Shown here piece by piece: positions 37,429 to 44,837 of a stretch of 46,400 nt of DNA. The stretch is from a virus. A program made the position numbers and the translations under genes. Numbering within the stretch: position 1 is the first letter of the stretch; each line of letters begins with the position of its first letter. Where the stretch lies: positions 1 to 46,400 of IMG/VR virus record IMGVR_UViG_3300027985_000579; one strand, 5' to 3'. The notes under the pieces were generated by a model. That model was not told the DNA's origin. It saw only the letters and a program-made list of their open reading frames with translations, and did no database searches.

Positions 37429-37613
37429 GGCCCGGAAATCGTTGTATGACCAATAGCCCGGCGCAAAGCGTTACGGGCGCGGGTCAACCGTTTTTCAAAC
37501 ACCTTTTCACCCTCTTCCGTGGGCAGGGCGTAGCCGGTCCCGTGGGCCGGGCCATCGTGAACGACGGTCAACGTCTGCTTGCAGCAGGAGCAATAGAAAG
37601 TGGTGGTTTCCAT
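37425..37613 (-). CDS. Small Cys-containing protein, 62 aa
   Basis: METTTFYCSCCKQTLTVVHD, then GPAHGTGYALPTEEGEKVFE and a basic helix. CSCC near the N-terminus is half a zinc site, so metal binding would need dimerisation or His19/His24. AAAGGACT lies upstream of ATG 37613. Confidence 0.5.
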   Translation of the reverse strand: METTTFYCSCCKQTLTVVHDGPAHGTGYALPTEEGEKVFEKRLTRARNALRRAIGHTTISGP

Positions 37614-37627
37614 GGCTAGTAGTCCTT

Positions 37628-37963
37628 TCAGGCGGCCACCATGAGCCGGTGGTAGCGTTCGAGGATGTTACCCCAGGCGGTCAAGGCATCGGGCCGCACG
37701 TCCATGAGGTGCTGGTGGTGTAGGTCAATTTCAGGACCGAGCGGGCCGGGGCGGTATTCCCAATGCGCGGGCACTTCGTGGCCCCGCAAGGTCAGCGCGG
37801 CGGACACGTTGAACCAATGATCCATGACCGTGCCGAAGGGGTCGTACTCCCAGTCATCGAGCTTGAATTCGGCCTTCAGGCCTTCAATGGTTTCCGCCAC
37901 GGAAAGACACGGGTGCAAATCGGCACTCCACACGGGCAAGGTGGGATCGAGAGCAAAAGGCAT
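37628..37963 (-). CDS. Unknown protein, 111 aa
   Basis: A Trp/His-rich soluble protein (MPFALDPTLPVWSADLHPCL, EFKLDDWEYDPFGTVMDHWF, GPEIDLHHQHLMDVRPDALT). The single histidine cluster HHQH and many acidic residues might bind metal. Three bases separate it from the gene before. No family recognised. Confidence 0.55.
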   Translation of the reverse strand: MPFALDPTLPVWSADLHPCLSVAETIEGLKAEFKLDDWEYDPFGTVMDHWFNVSAALTLRGHEVPAHWEYRPGPLGPEIDLHHQHLMDVRPDALTAWGNILERYHRLMVAA

Positions 37964-37965
37964 GG

Positions 37966-38793
37966 CTACTTGTCCCCCTCTTCGATGGTGAAATCGTAAG
38001 GGAAGCCGTTGACCTCAAGCAGGGCGCGAAGTTCAGCGGCCACGCTGGGGGAATACTTGCCACGACCAAAGCCGAAGGTGAAAGACCCCTGTCCGTTGTA
38101 CCACACATTCTTGATAGGCAGGCCGTAAGAGTCGATCAACCGGAGGCCGTCGAGCCTCTTCTCAGCCTCGGCGATTGCCTTGTCGTGCGCGGCCTGGGCC
38201 TCATCCATCCTTGCGGGGTTCTGGTCCCTCTTGGCGGTCAACTGCGCGTCAATGAAGTCGGGCAGCAACCACTTACGTTCAGCCTCAGTCAAGGGCGCAC
38301 GCTTGGCCTTGATGTCATTCTCGGCCACGGTCAGCAGGCGCAAAAGATACAGTTCGCGCTCGTTCAAGTAGTCGCTGCCCAGGCAGTCAGTACAAAAGCC
38401 CTTGCCGAGGTCGTCGTGATGGTGGCCGCAGTAGCCGCACACATAGGTGTTTTCACGCAGGGCCACGGCTTCCGGGGAGAGTTCCAGCCAGTACCCGAAG
38501 TAAGGCAGCTTCGGGTTTTGTCGGCGTTCGTGATCACGATACGGCTCGTTCCAGTCAAAGACCCGCAACCCATCGACGGTGAACCACTGATTGTTAAAGA
38601 AATTCTCGGTGTTCAGTTCGATGGTCTGTCCGTCAAGCGGCTTGATATGCTTGTAATGGTGGTCCACATCGTCGGCACCGATAGCGCTGAACTTGCTCAG
38701 GTCACGGGCCTTCAACTCGCGGTGGAGTTCTTCTCTTGCGGGGTCACTGGGCTTGAAACTGTAGCAGTGTAAAATGGCGGTCACGGTCTTCAT
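37966..38793 (-). CDS. Large unknown early protein with zinc ribbon, 275 aa
   Basis: The N-terminal domain is beta-rich (MKTVTAILHCYSFKPSDPAR, GQTIELNTENFFNNQWFTVD, LRVFDWNEPYRDHE). A central ribbon CGYCGHHHDDLGKGFCTDCL (about 117-137) precedes a helical hairpin (RELYLLRLLTVAENDIKAKR..., AQAAHDKAIAEAEKRLDGLR) and a C-terminal aromatic segment (VWYNGQGSFTFGFGRGKYSP). Similar proteins appear in early regions of phages of Gram-negatives without assigned function. Its leader, CCTAATGGAG, is a variant of the shared CCCAACGGAG element. Confidence 0.6.
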   Translation of the reverse strand: MKTVTAILHCYSFKPSDPAREELHRELKARDLSKFSAIGADDVDHHYKHIKPLDGQTIELNTENFFNNQWFTVDGLRVFDWNEPYRDHERRQNPKLPYFGYWLELSPEAVALRENTYVCGYCGHHHDDLGKGFCTDCLGSDYLNERELYLLRLLTVAENDIKAKRAPLTEAERKWLLPDFIDAQLTAKRDQNPARMDEAQAAHDKAIAEAEKRLDGLRLIDSYGLPIKNVWYNGQGSFTFGFGRGKYSPSVAAELRALLEVNGFPYDFTIEEGDK

Positions 38794-38833
38794 CGTATTT
38801 CTCCATTAGGTTGGTGTGTAATTGCTTCATTTA

Positions 38834-38870
38834 CCGCCCGGCCCTGGATGGATGGGTTTAGGCCGGGCGG
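38834..38870. terminator. GC-rich hairpin
   Basis: CCGCCCGGCC (38834-38843) and GGCCGGGCGG (38861-38870) form a perfect 10-bp stem with a 17-base loop. No T-run follows on either strand. It lies between 38883-39227 and 37966-38793 and may attenuate or process the early transcript. Confidence 0.7.
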
Positions 38871-38882
38871 ATGGTCAAACAG

Positions 38883-39227
38883 CTACAGCACGAGGCTGGG
38901 GGAATACCCGGACAGCGAATGCACTTCGATGTCCGGGTTCACTTCTTGCAACATCCTTCGGAGTGTATCCTCCTTGCTGTAGCCGTAGCCGTTCAAGCTG
39001 AAATGGTAGGCGGGCAGGGTGCGGCGGTTGCTGTACACCTGATCGGGCAGAAGGTCACGCTTGCCAGAGCCGCCGCGCTCATCGTAGTTGGGCCACAGAA
39101 TTTCAAGTCCGTTTCCGTCGTCCAGATAGATGCTGAAACGGCTGGTCATGCCCTTGGCGTTGGGGGTCAGGTTGAAAATGTAGGCCCGCTTGGCCGCCTT
39201 GAGTTGCTGGGTCTGGGTTTTTTCCAT
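38883..39227 (-). CDS. Unknown protein, 114 aa
   Basis: ATG 39227 preceded by CCCGACGGAGGACAGCACC, one of the shared leaders. MEKTQTQQLKAAKRAYIFNL, then MTSRFSIYLDDGNGLEILWP and a C-terminal LRRMLQEVNPDIEVHSLSGY suggest a small alpha/beta fold. No motif recognised. Confidence 0.6.
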   Translation of the reverse strand: MEKTQTQQLKAAKRAYIFNLTPNAKGMTSRFSIYLDDGNGLEILWPNYDERGGSGKRDLLPDQVYSNRRTLPAYHFSLNGYGYSKEDTLRRMLQEVNPDIEVHSLSGYSPSLVL

Positions 39228-39246
39228 GGTGCTGTCCTCCGTCGGG

Positions 39247-39390
39247 TTAGAAGTTCCAAGGGGTGGCGTTGTGCTGCTTGGCGATCTTCCGCGCCTCACG
39301 CAAGCCCGACACGTTGTAGACCTTCCCGCCCACGGGGCGGTTGCTGTCCGTGATTATCAGGGTCTTATTGTTGAAGTAGTGCGCATACAT
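39247..39390 (-). CDS. Small protein, 47 aa
   Basis: ATG 39390 has the same leader (CCCGACGGAGGACAGCACC) as the gene after it. MYAHYFNNKTLIITDSNRPV, then GGKVYNVSGLREARKIAKQH: a beta hairpin followed by a basic helix. The first gene downstream of the promoter at 39431-39460. Confidence 0.6.
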   Translation of the reverse strand: MYAHYFNNKTLIITDSNRPVGGKVYNVSGLREARKIAKQHNATPWNF

Positions 39391-39430
39391 GGTGCTGTCC
39401 TCCGTCGGGTTGTGTGTTGCTGTTGGGGCA

Positions 39431-39460
39431 GGTATAGCGCGTGTCCGTAATAGATGTCAA
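39431..39460 (-). promoter_or_regulatory. Leftward sigma70-type promoter
   Basis: TTGACA (complement of 39455-39460), 18 bp, TATACC (complement of 39431-39436). It shares GTATTGACATC-ATTAC with the promoter at 40361-40390. It would drive 39390 and genes downstream. Confidence 0.75.
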
Positions 39461-39485
39461 TACTTATTTTGTCGTGACTCTAAAT

Positions 39486-39641
39486 TTAGCTCCAGATTTT
39501 GAAGTTACCAGGATAACTGGTAATTCCCGCCGTCTTTTCCCAGGTGCGCGGATATTCCCTCACGCGCCGGTTGATCCACTCCGGGTGCTTGCAAGTTCCT
39601 CGACGCCTCAGCACATGCATACGGTATGCAACGATCATCAT
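39486..39641 (-). CDS. Small basic protein, 51 aa
   Basis: ATG 39641 (or 39638) with GGGGGAAAA upstream. MMIVAYRMHVLRRRGTCKHP, then EWINRRVREYPRTWEKTAGI and a short aromatic tail. Strongly basic; AT-rich 3' end. Codon quality and spacing support it moderately; no family. Confidence 0.45.
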   Translation of the reverse strand: MMIVAYRMHVLRRRGTCKHPEWINRRVREYPRTWEKTAGITSYPGNFKIWS

Positions 39642-39657
39642 CGTATTTTCCCCCGGG

Positions 39658-39981
39658 TTAGATGTTGAAAAGGGCTTCGACGCCGCGAACGCGGATCACA
39701 TCGCGGACGCGCTTGGTCTTGGGTTCACGGAATGAGTAGACGCCGCCGCGCTTACCAATGAAAAAGTGATGATGCTTCCAGATGACGTAACCAAACGTGC
39801 CGGGAATGCCGTTGTCCGTGGTCACGCTCACGCGAATTTCACCGTCAGGGCACCCGTGAACCTCGAAGGTGCGGAAGCGGTAAGTGTCGCCGTGGAAATA
39901 CATGCTGCGGATGCGGGCCAAGGCCCACTCAATGGCCTTTTCCTGGGCCGAGGTCATGTAGATGTCAATGGTGGTTTGCAT
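39658..39981 (-). CDS. Unknown protein, 107 aa
   Basis: ATG 39981 preceded by CCCAACCGGAGATAGGACA, a leader variant; the longer reading to 40071 crosses the previous gene's stop region. MQTTIDIYMTSAQEKAIEWA, then RSMYFHGDTYRFRTFEVHGC and a beta-rich C-terminus ending VRGVEALFNI. It could be a small enzyme-like alpha/beta domain; no motif found. Confidence 0.6.
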   Translation of the reverse strand: MQTTIDIYMTSAQEKAIEWALARIRSMYFHGDTYRFRTFEVHGCPDGEIRVSVTTDNGIPGTFGYVIWKHHHFFIGKRGGVYSFREPKTKRVRDVIRVRGVEALFNI

Positions 39982-40064
39982 TGTCCTATCTCCGGTTGGG
40001 TTGGTTGCCTCATCAGTGACCGGGAACCGCCCGGCCAGACGCCCCCATACGGGGCGTTTCGGCT

Positions 40065-40322
40065 TTACCACTTGGAAATAATATGGCGCTCAATGACGCG
40101 AACGGACGTGATGACCTCAATGACTTCATCGTAGATCATGCCGATGGTAGACGCGCGAATGGTGTAGCGGTTGCTGTGCTTGTCGTTATCTGTGGCGATC
40201 ATTACAAGACGGCTCCCGTAGTGCTCAAGAATCGCGGCGATGTGCTTGGCGTCCACGCTGCTGATACAAAAAGTCTTCGTGTTGCGGCGTTCGTGAATCG
40301 GGGTGTAATTGGTGGTGGTCAT
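40065..40322 (-). CDS. Unknown protein, 85 aa
   Basis: ATG 40322 with leader CCCAACCGGAGGACAC. MTTTNYTPIHERRNTKTFCI, then SSVDAKHIAAILEHYGSRLV and a beta-rich C-terminus (MIYDEVIEVITSVRVIERHI). It directly follows the promoter at 40361-40390. Confidence 0.6.
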   Translation of the reverse strand: MTTTNYTPIHERRNTKTFCISSVDAKHIAAILEHYGSRLVMIATDNDKHSNRYTIRASTIGMIYDEVIEVITSVRVIERHIISKW

Positions 40323-40360
40323 TGTGTCCTCCGGTTGGGTTGTGTGTTGCTGTTGACCCC

Positions 40361-40390
40361 TTTATAGCCGGATGTTGTAATTGATGTCAA
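40361..40390 (-). promoter_or_regulatory. Strong leftward sigma70-type promoter
   Basis: TTGACA (complement of 40385-40390), 18 bp, TATAAA (complement of 40361-40366). Near-consensus; drives 40322 and downstream early genes. Confidence 0.85.
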
Positions 40391-40412
40391 TACACTTTTT
40401 GAAATATTTTTT

Positions 40413-40443
40413 AAGCCCCGCAGCACTAGGGCTAACGGGGCTT
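40413..40443 (-). terminator. Hairpin ending the first early transcript
   Basis: AAGCCCCG (40413-40420) pairs with CGGGGCTT (40436-40443). In the leftward direction the tail is A-rich rather than T-rich, so termination may be partial. It separates 40455-40988 from the promoter behind it. Confidence 0.6.
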
Positions 40444-40454
40444 TATGTATGTTA

Positions 40455-40988
40455 TTACACCCAACCGACGGGCAGCGGGCAATGGCACCCGGAGCGCATA
40501 AGCGCGATCATGCCCAGCCAATCGGGCCGGTCCTCTTGGCGGACGTAGAGCCCGCGCTTGTCCTCGGTCATGTACAGGGAGCAGGCCCGGTCCGGGTGCA
40601 GGGCGAATACTCCAGGCAGATGATGCGGCACCATGTGAGAGCAGACAAGGGCCGCACCCGGCATGTAGGCCAGTACCACGGATCGCCAGTTGAAGTCCCC
40701 CACCGGGGCCGGGCCGGGGCTTGAGTATTCGGTGATGCGCTGGCCTACGCCGTCCATCGTGGTTGCCCGGTCGCCGTCGATCATGACCATTGCGGCGTTG
40801 TCCGGCAAAAGCACGTGGTCGGGCTCGTGGGGGAAGCGGTAGCGAAAGGCCTGCCCCAGCGTGGTCGCATCTTGAACCACACTCATATTGCGGCCGTCAA
40901 CGGTCCATGCGACCACGTAGCCGTTGTCAACCTGGAGCCAGCCGTATTTGGTGAAGTGCCGCACGGTCGCGGCCATGATGATTTGCAT
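40455..40988 (-). CDS. Unknown protein, 177 aa
   Basis: ATG 40988 with leader CCCCAAGGAGTAAACCACC. MQIIMAATVRHFTKYGWLQV, then DNGYVVAWTVDGRNMSVVQD and a middle of alternating beta strands, with CHCPLPVGWV at the C-terminus. Soluble. No family recognised; one of the first early proteins made. Confidence 0.55.
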   Translation of the reverse strand: MQIIMAATVRHFTKYGWLQVDNGYVVAWTVDGRNMSVVQDATTLGQAFRYRFPHEPDHVLLPDNAAMVMIDGDRATTMDGVGQRITEYSSPGPAPVGDFNWRSVVLAYMPGAALVCSHMVPHHLPGVFALHPDRACSLYMTEDKRGLYVRQEDRPDWLGMIALMRSGCHCPLPVGWV

Positions 40989-40994
40989 GGTGGT

Positions 40995-41342
40995 TTACTC
41001 CTTGGGGTCCGGCCACGCGTCTCGGATCAATCGCGCGGCGTTTGTTTTCTCGCTAGGGAGAATGGTATGCTTATAGATATAATACGCCGACTTCATGTTA
41101 TACTCGCAAATATACTCAGTATTTGCAGCATTCGCGTCCCATCTGATTGGGCACTCCGTACACAGCGGTAAACCATAGTTCTGACGCTGCGTATACTCGC
41201 AAGCGAAGCACCAAAACGGGACGTTGGGAACAATCCCGGCGAATCCCGGCCAGTCCTGTTTGTCGTGCTGAGGGTTGCGGGACAACCAGTCCCACATTTC
41301 GCGGTGTTTTGCTCGTAGCTGATCCGTTGGGATGTTGCGCAT
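40995..41342 (-). CDS. Cys-rich early protein, 115 aa
   Basis: ATG 41342 follows the exact leader CCCAACGGAG (41352-41361). HREMWDWLSRNPQHDKQDWP, then FWCFACEYTQRQNYGLPLCT and ECPIRWD follow a pattern (MWdWl...K.dWp...CFACeya...C..CPi.W) shared by small phage proteins with a four-cysteine zinc site. Role unknown; possibly an inhibitor of a host factor. Confidence 0.65.
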   Translation of the reverse strand: MRNIPTDQLRAKHREMWDWLSRNPQHDKQDWPGFAGIVPNVPFWCFACEYTQRQNYGLPLCTECPIRWDANAANTEYICEYNMKSAYYIYKHTILPSEKTNAARLIRDAWPDPKE

Positions 41343-41351
41343 GGTGGTTTA

Positions 41352-41361
41352 CTCCGTTGGG
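41352..41361 (-). promoter_or_regulatory. Conserved leader element CCCAACGGAG with SD
   Basis: An exact copy of the 10-base element also at 44961-44970; it directly follows the stop of 41362-41628 and supplies the SD for 40995-41342. Confidence 0.8.
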
Positions 41362-41628
41362 TTAGACGTTGGGCCAGTGACCGGCCACGGTGGGCTTGCC
41401 TTGGTCATCGTCGGGGGCGGCGGTGGTGGTGGTGGTGGTGGTGTAAGTGACCTTTGCACCCTGCGCACCAATGTTTTCGTCATCGAGCCACTCGTTTCTC
41501 GTCTCGCAGTAGCGTTGCCATTTGCCGTCTTGCATTCTGAAGGTTCCGGACCAAATGCGGCCGTCATGTTCCCAGATTGCCACGAACTGCGGAATGTTGG
41601 CCCCGGGCCGGGTGTTGGTAGTGTGCAT
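41362..41628 (-). CDS. Small early protein with Thr-run, 88 aa
   Basis: IPQFVAIWEHDGRIWSGTFR, then MQDGKWQRYCETRNEWL aligns with QFVAVFMYND...TLRWHRGNLERYDV...QWV of the neighbouring 41635-41832 protein, so the two are tandem paralogs with a small beta domain. The C-terminus adds seven threonines encoded by a (GGT)n run at about 41421-41442 (complement ACC). ATG 41628. Confidence 0.6.
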   Translation of the reverse strand: MHTTNTRPGANIPQFVAIWEHDGRIWSGTFRMQDGKWQRYCETRNEWLDDENIGAQGAKVTYTTTTTTTAAPDDDQGKPTVAGHWPNV

Positions 41629-41634
41629 GGTGGT

Positions 41635-41832
41635 TTACTCTCCTTCCAGCTTGTAGAATTCAACTCTGGCATTGTATCCGACACGGTTTCGGACCCATTG
41701 ACCAAGCGAAACGTCGTACCGCTCCAAATTTCCACGATGCCAACGCAGGGTGACGGTGCGCAATACATCGTTGTACATGAACACCGCGACAAATTGACCG
41801 GTGTCAGGCATTTCAGTGGGCAAGCGTTGCAT
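41635..41832 (-). CDS. Small early protein, paralog of 41362-41628, 65 aa
   Basis: MQRLPTEMPDTGQFVAVFMY, then NDVLRTVTLRWHRGNLERYD and VSLGQWVRNRV: a compact beta domain repeated in the next gene. ATG 41832 with leader CCCCAAGGAGTAAACCACC; its stop lies within the GAGTAAACCACC leader of the next gene. Confidence 0.6.
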   Translation of the reverse strand: MQRLPTEMPDTGQFVAVFMYNDVLRTVTLRWHRGNLERYDVSLGQWVRNRVGYNARVEFYKLEGE

Positions 41833-41838
41833 GGTGGT

Positions 41839-42270
41839 TTACTCCTTGGGGTTGGTTAGGGTTGCGAGGTGGGACACCATCGCCTCATAGTGCTCGGCGG
41901 GCACCATGAGTTGCCGGGTGGTGGCGTTGCTGTGACGGTTGCGCCGGGTGTTGATGGTATTGCACGTGCAGCAGATGCCCGAGCTAGTGTACCGTTGGGA
42001 TGCGTGACCGTGTTTGCAGGGCTGGCCGGTCCAATATTTGCTCAGGCCCAACTTGCGGGCCTCAACCCGGGTATGGACCGGCCAGGGAGCGGAGGGAACG
42101 AGGTAGAGCCCCGAGCCGTCCGGCATGTTGAGGAGAAGGAGAGCACCCGGCGCAGTGTCCGACGAAGTGGCGTGAAACGGGTTGGCCGTCAACCACGCAT
42201 CAACGGTGTTGAGGTACTCAGTAGGTACGTTGTCAATACCGTACTGAGAGTAAAGTTCAGCAGCATTCAC
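41839..42270 (-). CDS. First early gene: zinc-ribbon protein, 143 aa
   Basis: GTG 42270 is chosen because AGAGAGG lies 9 bases upstream; an in-frame ATG at 42315 is inside the promoter -10. The N-terminus is helical. The C-terminal half has PCKHGHASQRYTSSGICCTC followed by NTINTRRNRHSN, a C-K-H-G-H...R-y-x-s-x-G-x-C-x-x-C pattern found in small HNH-associated and early phage proteins. It could bind DNA, but HNH catalytic residues are not visible. Confidence 0.6.
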   Translation of the reverse strand: MNAAELYSQYGIDNVPTEYLNTVDAWLTANPFHATSSDTAPGALLLLNMPDGSGLYLVPSAPWPVHTRVEARKLGLSKYWTGQPCKHGHASQRYTSSGICCTCNTINTRRNRHSNATTRQLMVPAEHYEAMVSHLATLTNPKE

Positions 42271-42310
42271 GGTTGTTAACCTCTCTGGTTGAGTGTTGAT
42301 GATTGAGGGA

Positions 42311-42340
42311 AGCATAACCCATACACAATTACAGTGTCAA
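42311..42340 (-). promoter_or_regulatory. Leftward early promoter
   Basis: TTGACA (complement of 42335-42340), 18 bp, TATGCT (complement of 42311-42316). It reads into the early block; transcription would start near 42304. Confidence 0.8.
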
Positions 42341-42667
42341 TAGGTAATGATATCCCGGACCGGACCCGAACATGCGGGAACGCGGGAAGCCCCGTGGGAG
42401 TAAGGTTGCCGCCGAAATGGCCCGAATCCCGCACACGACCCCTACCCCACCCTTACAGGTATAAATGTATATATGTGTGTAAGTGTGTGTATGTATATAT
42501 GTATTATACTCCACGTCATTACCATTATAATAAAGTACGGGAAGTAAGGGAATAATAGGATGTTAAGGGGCGTGGTTGAGCCATTCCCGAAGGAGAGGCC
42601 CAAAGAGGCCCGTGTGATTTTAAGGGCTTGTGTTGACTGATCGGTTATCGTAGGGCATGGCTGAACT
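42341..42667. other. Non-coding divergent region with alternating Pu/Py tract
   Basis: There is no credible gene in these 327 bases. GC-rich flanks contain CGGGAACGCGGGAAG-like repeats. At 42459-42509 there is a 51-base, almost strictly alternating purine/pyrimidine tract (TGTATATATG, GTGTGTAAGTGTGTGTATG) bounded by GTATAA and TTATAC. A TATAAT (42526-42531) and a TTGACT (42633-42638) occur but without well-placed partners. Position upstream of TerS suggests a packaging site and/or replication origin; this is inference. Confidence 0.5.
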
Positions 42668-43180
42668 ATGAGAAAAAGCAGCGTTTGCCCCATTACCGCC
42701 GATGTGATTTTGGATTTGATCGCAGGTGGCGAGAGTTTGAGGAAGGCCGCGAAGATTTGCGGAGTGTCACCCCAAGCGTTCCTGGCGGTCTGCAACCGGG
42801 ACGAGCTATTAGCAGAACGCTACGCACGTGCCATCAAGTACAGGGCAGAGCTATTAGCTGACGAACTGATCGAGATTGCAGACGAAGAGGTCTTTACGCC
42901 AGCCGAGGCCCAACGTCAGAAGCTCCGTGTGGATGCTAGGAAGTGGATTGCATGCAAGCTCTCGCCGCAACGCTACGGGGATCACAAGGTCGTGGACATC
43001 AACGTCAAGACGGACATTGCGGGCCGCCTCGCCAGGGCCAGGGATCGCGGCGTGATCGACATCACACCGGGCAGCGGCTTCGCGCTTCCTGAAGGAGAAG
43101 GCAGCTACGTCAGGCCGCTCCCTGCTGCCCATCCTGTTCTGGATGAGGAGTTCTACCTTCCTGGCGATGAGACAAGGTGA
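42668..43180 (+). CDS. Terminase small subunit
   Basis: 170 residues. An HTH-type N-terminus (ITADVILDLIAGGESLRKAA, KICGVSPQAFLAVC) for DNA recognition is followed by a coiled helix (YARAIKYRAELLADELIEIA). The conserved EAQRQKLRVDARKWIACKLS, PQRYGD segment is typical of small terminase subunits. It lies directly before TerL. It recognises the packaging site, possibly in the region just upstream. The C-terminal 50 residues are variable. Confidence 0.85.
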   Translation: MRKSSVCPITADVILDLIAGGESLRKAAKICGVSPQAFLAVCNRDELLAERYARAIKYRAELLADELIEIADEEVFTPAEAQRQKLRVDARKWIACKLSPQRYGDHKVVDINVKTDIAGRLARARDRGVIDITPGSGFALPEGEGSYVRPLPAAHPVLDEEFYLPGDETR

Positions 43181-43326
43181 TCGGCGGCCCTTTTGTTGAT
43201 GATTTTAATCCTCTACAGAGAGTGACCCCCCTCAACTTCAAGACCCCCTTCCGCCGCTAGGGGGCGGTCGGTTTCTGTAGAACCCCGCCTAAAACTTGAC
43301 GATCTGAAAAAATTCGGAGCATCTAC
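43181..43326 (+). other. Intergenic region between TerS and TerL
   Basis: 146 bases with no convincing gene. GACCCCC occurs twice, and AGGGGGCGG plus a short CCGCC...GGCGG element could form a weak hairpin. No promoter is evident. The gap is unusually long for a terminase pair. Confidence 0.5.
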
Positions 43327-44805
43327 ATGCAGCGTAATGAAGACATCCTACTAGCCGACAAGGTGGCCGAGTTCTACGCAAACCCGCTGGGCTTCGTTCG
43401 ATTCGCCTACGATTGGGGCTATGGCGACTTGACGGGCTTCGATGGGCCGGACGTGTGGCAGGAAGAGTTCCTGGACCAGTTGGGCTTCGGCATCAAGCGC
43501 AACAAGTTCGACGGCATCCACCCCGTGGCACCCGTGCAAATGGCCCGGACCAGTGGTCACGGTATCGGGAAGTCCGCGTTGTCGTCGTGGCTGACGGACT
43601 TCATCATGAGCACGCGGCCCCACTCGAAGGGGGTCATCACCGCGAACACGGCCCCGCAGTTGAGGACCAAGACTTGGGCCGAACTTTCCAAATGGACCAA
43701 GCGGTGCATCACGGGTCATTGGTTCCACATGAGCGGCAGCGGCCAGTTCATGTTTATGCATCACAAGGACCACCCGGAGACATGGCGTGTGGACGCCCAG
43801 ACCTGCGCCAAGGAGAACAGCGAGGCATTCGCGGGCCTGCACGCGGCCAACTCCACACCGTGGTATCTGTTCGACGAGGCGTCGGCCATCGACAACATCA
43901 TCTGGCAGGTGGCCGAGGGCGGCATGACGGACGGTGAGCCCATGTGGTTCGTCTTCGGCAACCCGACCCGAGGCAGCGGCGCTTTCTTCGACTGCTTCCA
44001 CAGGCAGAAGCACCGGTGGAACACGGCCAAGATTGACTCGCGCATGGCGAAGATGACCAACAAGGCGAAGATCAAGGAGTGGATCGACGACTACGGGGAG
44101 GACAGCGACTTCGTGCGCGTGCGCGTGCGCGGCGAGTTCCCCCGGTCCGGTAGTTGCCAGTTCATCGCCACGGACATCGTGAGCGCGGCCATGGACAGGG
44201 TGGTGGAGGAAGAGGTGTACAAGCGACTGCCGATCATGCTGGGCGTGGACCCTGCCCGCTTCGGTGAGGACTCCACCGTGTTCACCCTGCGTCAAGGAAG
44301 AAAGGTGTGGCCCCAGCAGGTCTTTCGCGGTTATGACACCATGCAGGTGGCTCAGCAGGCGATCGAGACCTTCCGGCACCGGCAGGCGGACTACTGCTTC
44401 GTGGACGGCAACGGCTTGGGCGCGGGTGTGGTGGACCGCATGCGGCAGCTTGGCTACCCGGTCATCGACGTGCAGGCCGGGGCCGGGGCCACGGACCGAG
44501 CCCGGTACAAAAACAAGAGGGCTGAGATGTGGGGTGAGATGCGCGATTGGCTGCGCAACGACAGCCCGGACCTGCCGTTCGATGAGGACCTCAAGGCGCA
44601 GTTGACCTGCGTGGAGTACGGCTTCACGCCGGGCGACCAGATCAAGTTGGAGAGCAAGGACGACATCAAGAAGCGCGGGCTCCCCTCCCCGGACAACGCG
44701 GACTCACTGGCTCTCACGTTCGCCGAGCCCGTCTGCGGCCCTAATCCGTGGGAGCAGGACCCCCACGCGGGAGACCCGGACGAGTACGAGTGGTGGAAGT
44801 ATTGA
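43327..44805 (+). CDS. Terminase large subunit (TerL)
   Basis: 492 residues. ATPase domain: Walker A GHGIGKSA (77-84), Walker B WYLFDE (179-184), and coupling motif VFGNPTRGSG (about 209-218). RNase H-like nuclease domain: GVDPARFGEDSTVF (Asp308 and acidic partners), VDGNGLGAGVVDRM, and DNADSLALTF near the C-terminus. It pumps DNA into the procapsid through the portal and cuts concatemers. The stop codon overlaps the -35 of the promoter at 44802. Confidence 0.93.
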   Translation: MQRNEDILLADKVAEFYANPLGFVRFAYDWGYGDLTGFDGPDVWQEEFLDQLGFGIKRNKFDGIHPVAPVQMARTSGHGIGKSALSSWLTDFIMSTRPHSKGVITANTAPQLRTKTWAELSKWTKRCITGHWFHMSGSGQFMFMHHKDHPETWRVDAQTCAKENSEAFAGLHAANSTPWYLFDEASAIDNIIWQVAEGGMTDGEPMWFVFGNPTRGSGAFFDCFHRQKHRWNTAKIDSRMAKMTNKAKIKEWIDDYGEDSDFVRVRVRGEFPRSGSCQFIATDIVSAAMDRVVEEEVYKRLPIMLGVDPARFGEDSTVFTLRQGRKVWPQQVFRGYDTMQVAQQAIETFRHRQADYCFVDGNGLGAGVVDRMRQLGYPVIDVQAGAGATDRARYKNKRAEMWGEMRDWLRNDSPDLPFDEDLKAQLTCVEYGFTPGDQIKLESKDDIKKRGLPSPDNADSLALTFAEPVCGPNPWEQDPHAGDPDEYEWWKY

Positions 44806-44831
44806 CAACCCCGGCCCGCCCGTGGTAGAGT
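44802..44831 (+). promoter_or_regulatory. Sigma70-type promoter at the TerL stop
   Basis: TTGACA (44802-44807), 18 bp, TAGAGT (44826-44831). The start would be near 44838, ahead of a short terminated transcript. Confidence 0.7.
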
Positions 44832-44837
44832 ACACAC

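Noticed and set aside
41400-41450. (GGT)n microsatellite as a regulatory element
   Set aside because: It lies within a supported gene and encodes a threonine run.
42459-42509. tRNA gene or rRNA fragment in the AT-rich tract
   Set aside because: No cloverleaf, T-loop or acceptor pairing could be drawn; no tRNA was recognised elsewhere.
42600-42667. Strong promoter for TerS from TTGACT at 42633
   Set aside because: No acceptable -10 box lies 16-18 bp downstream.
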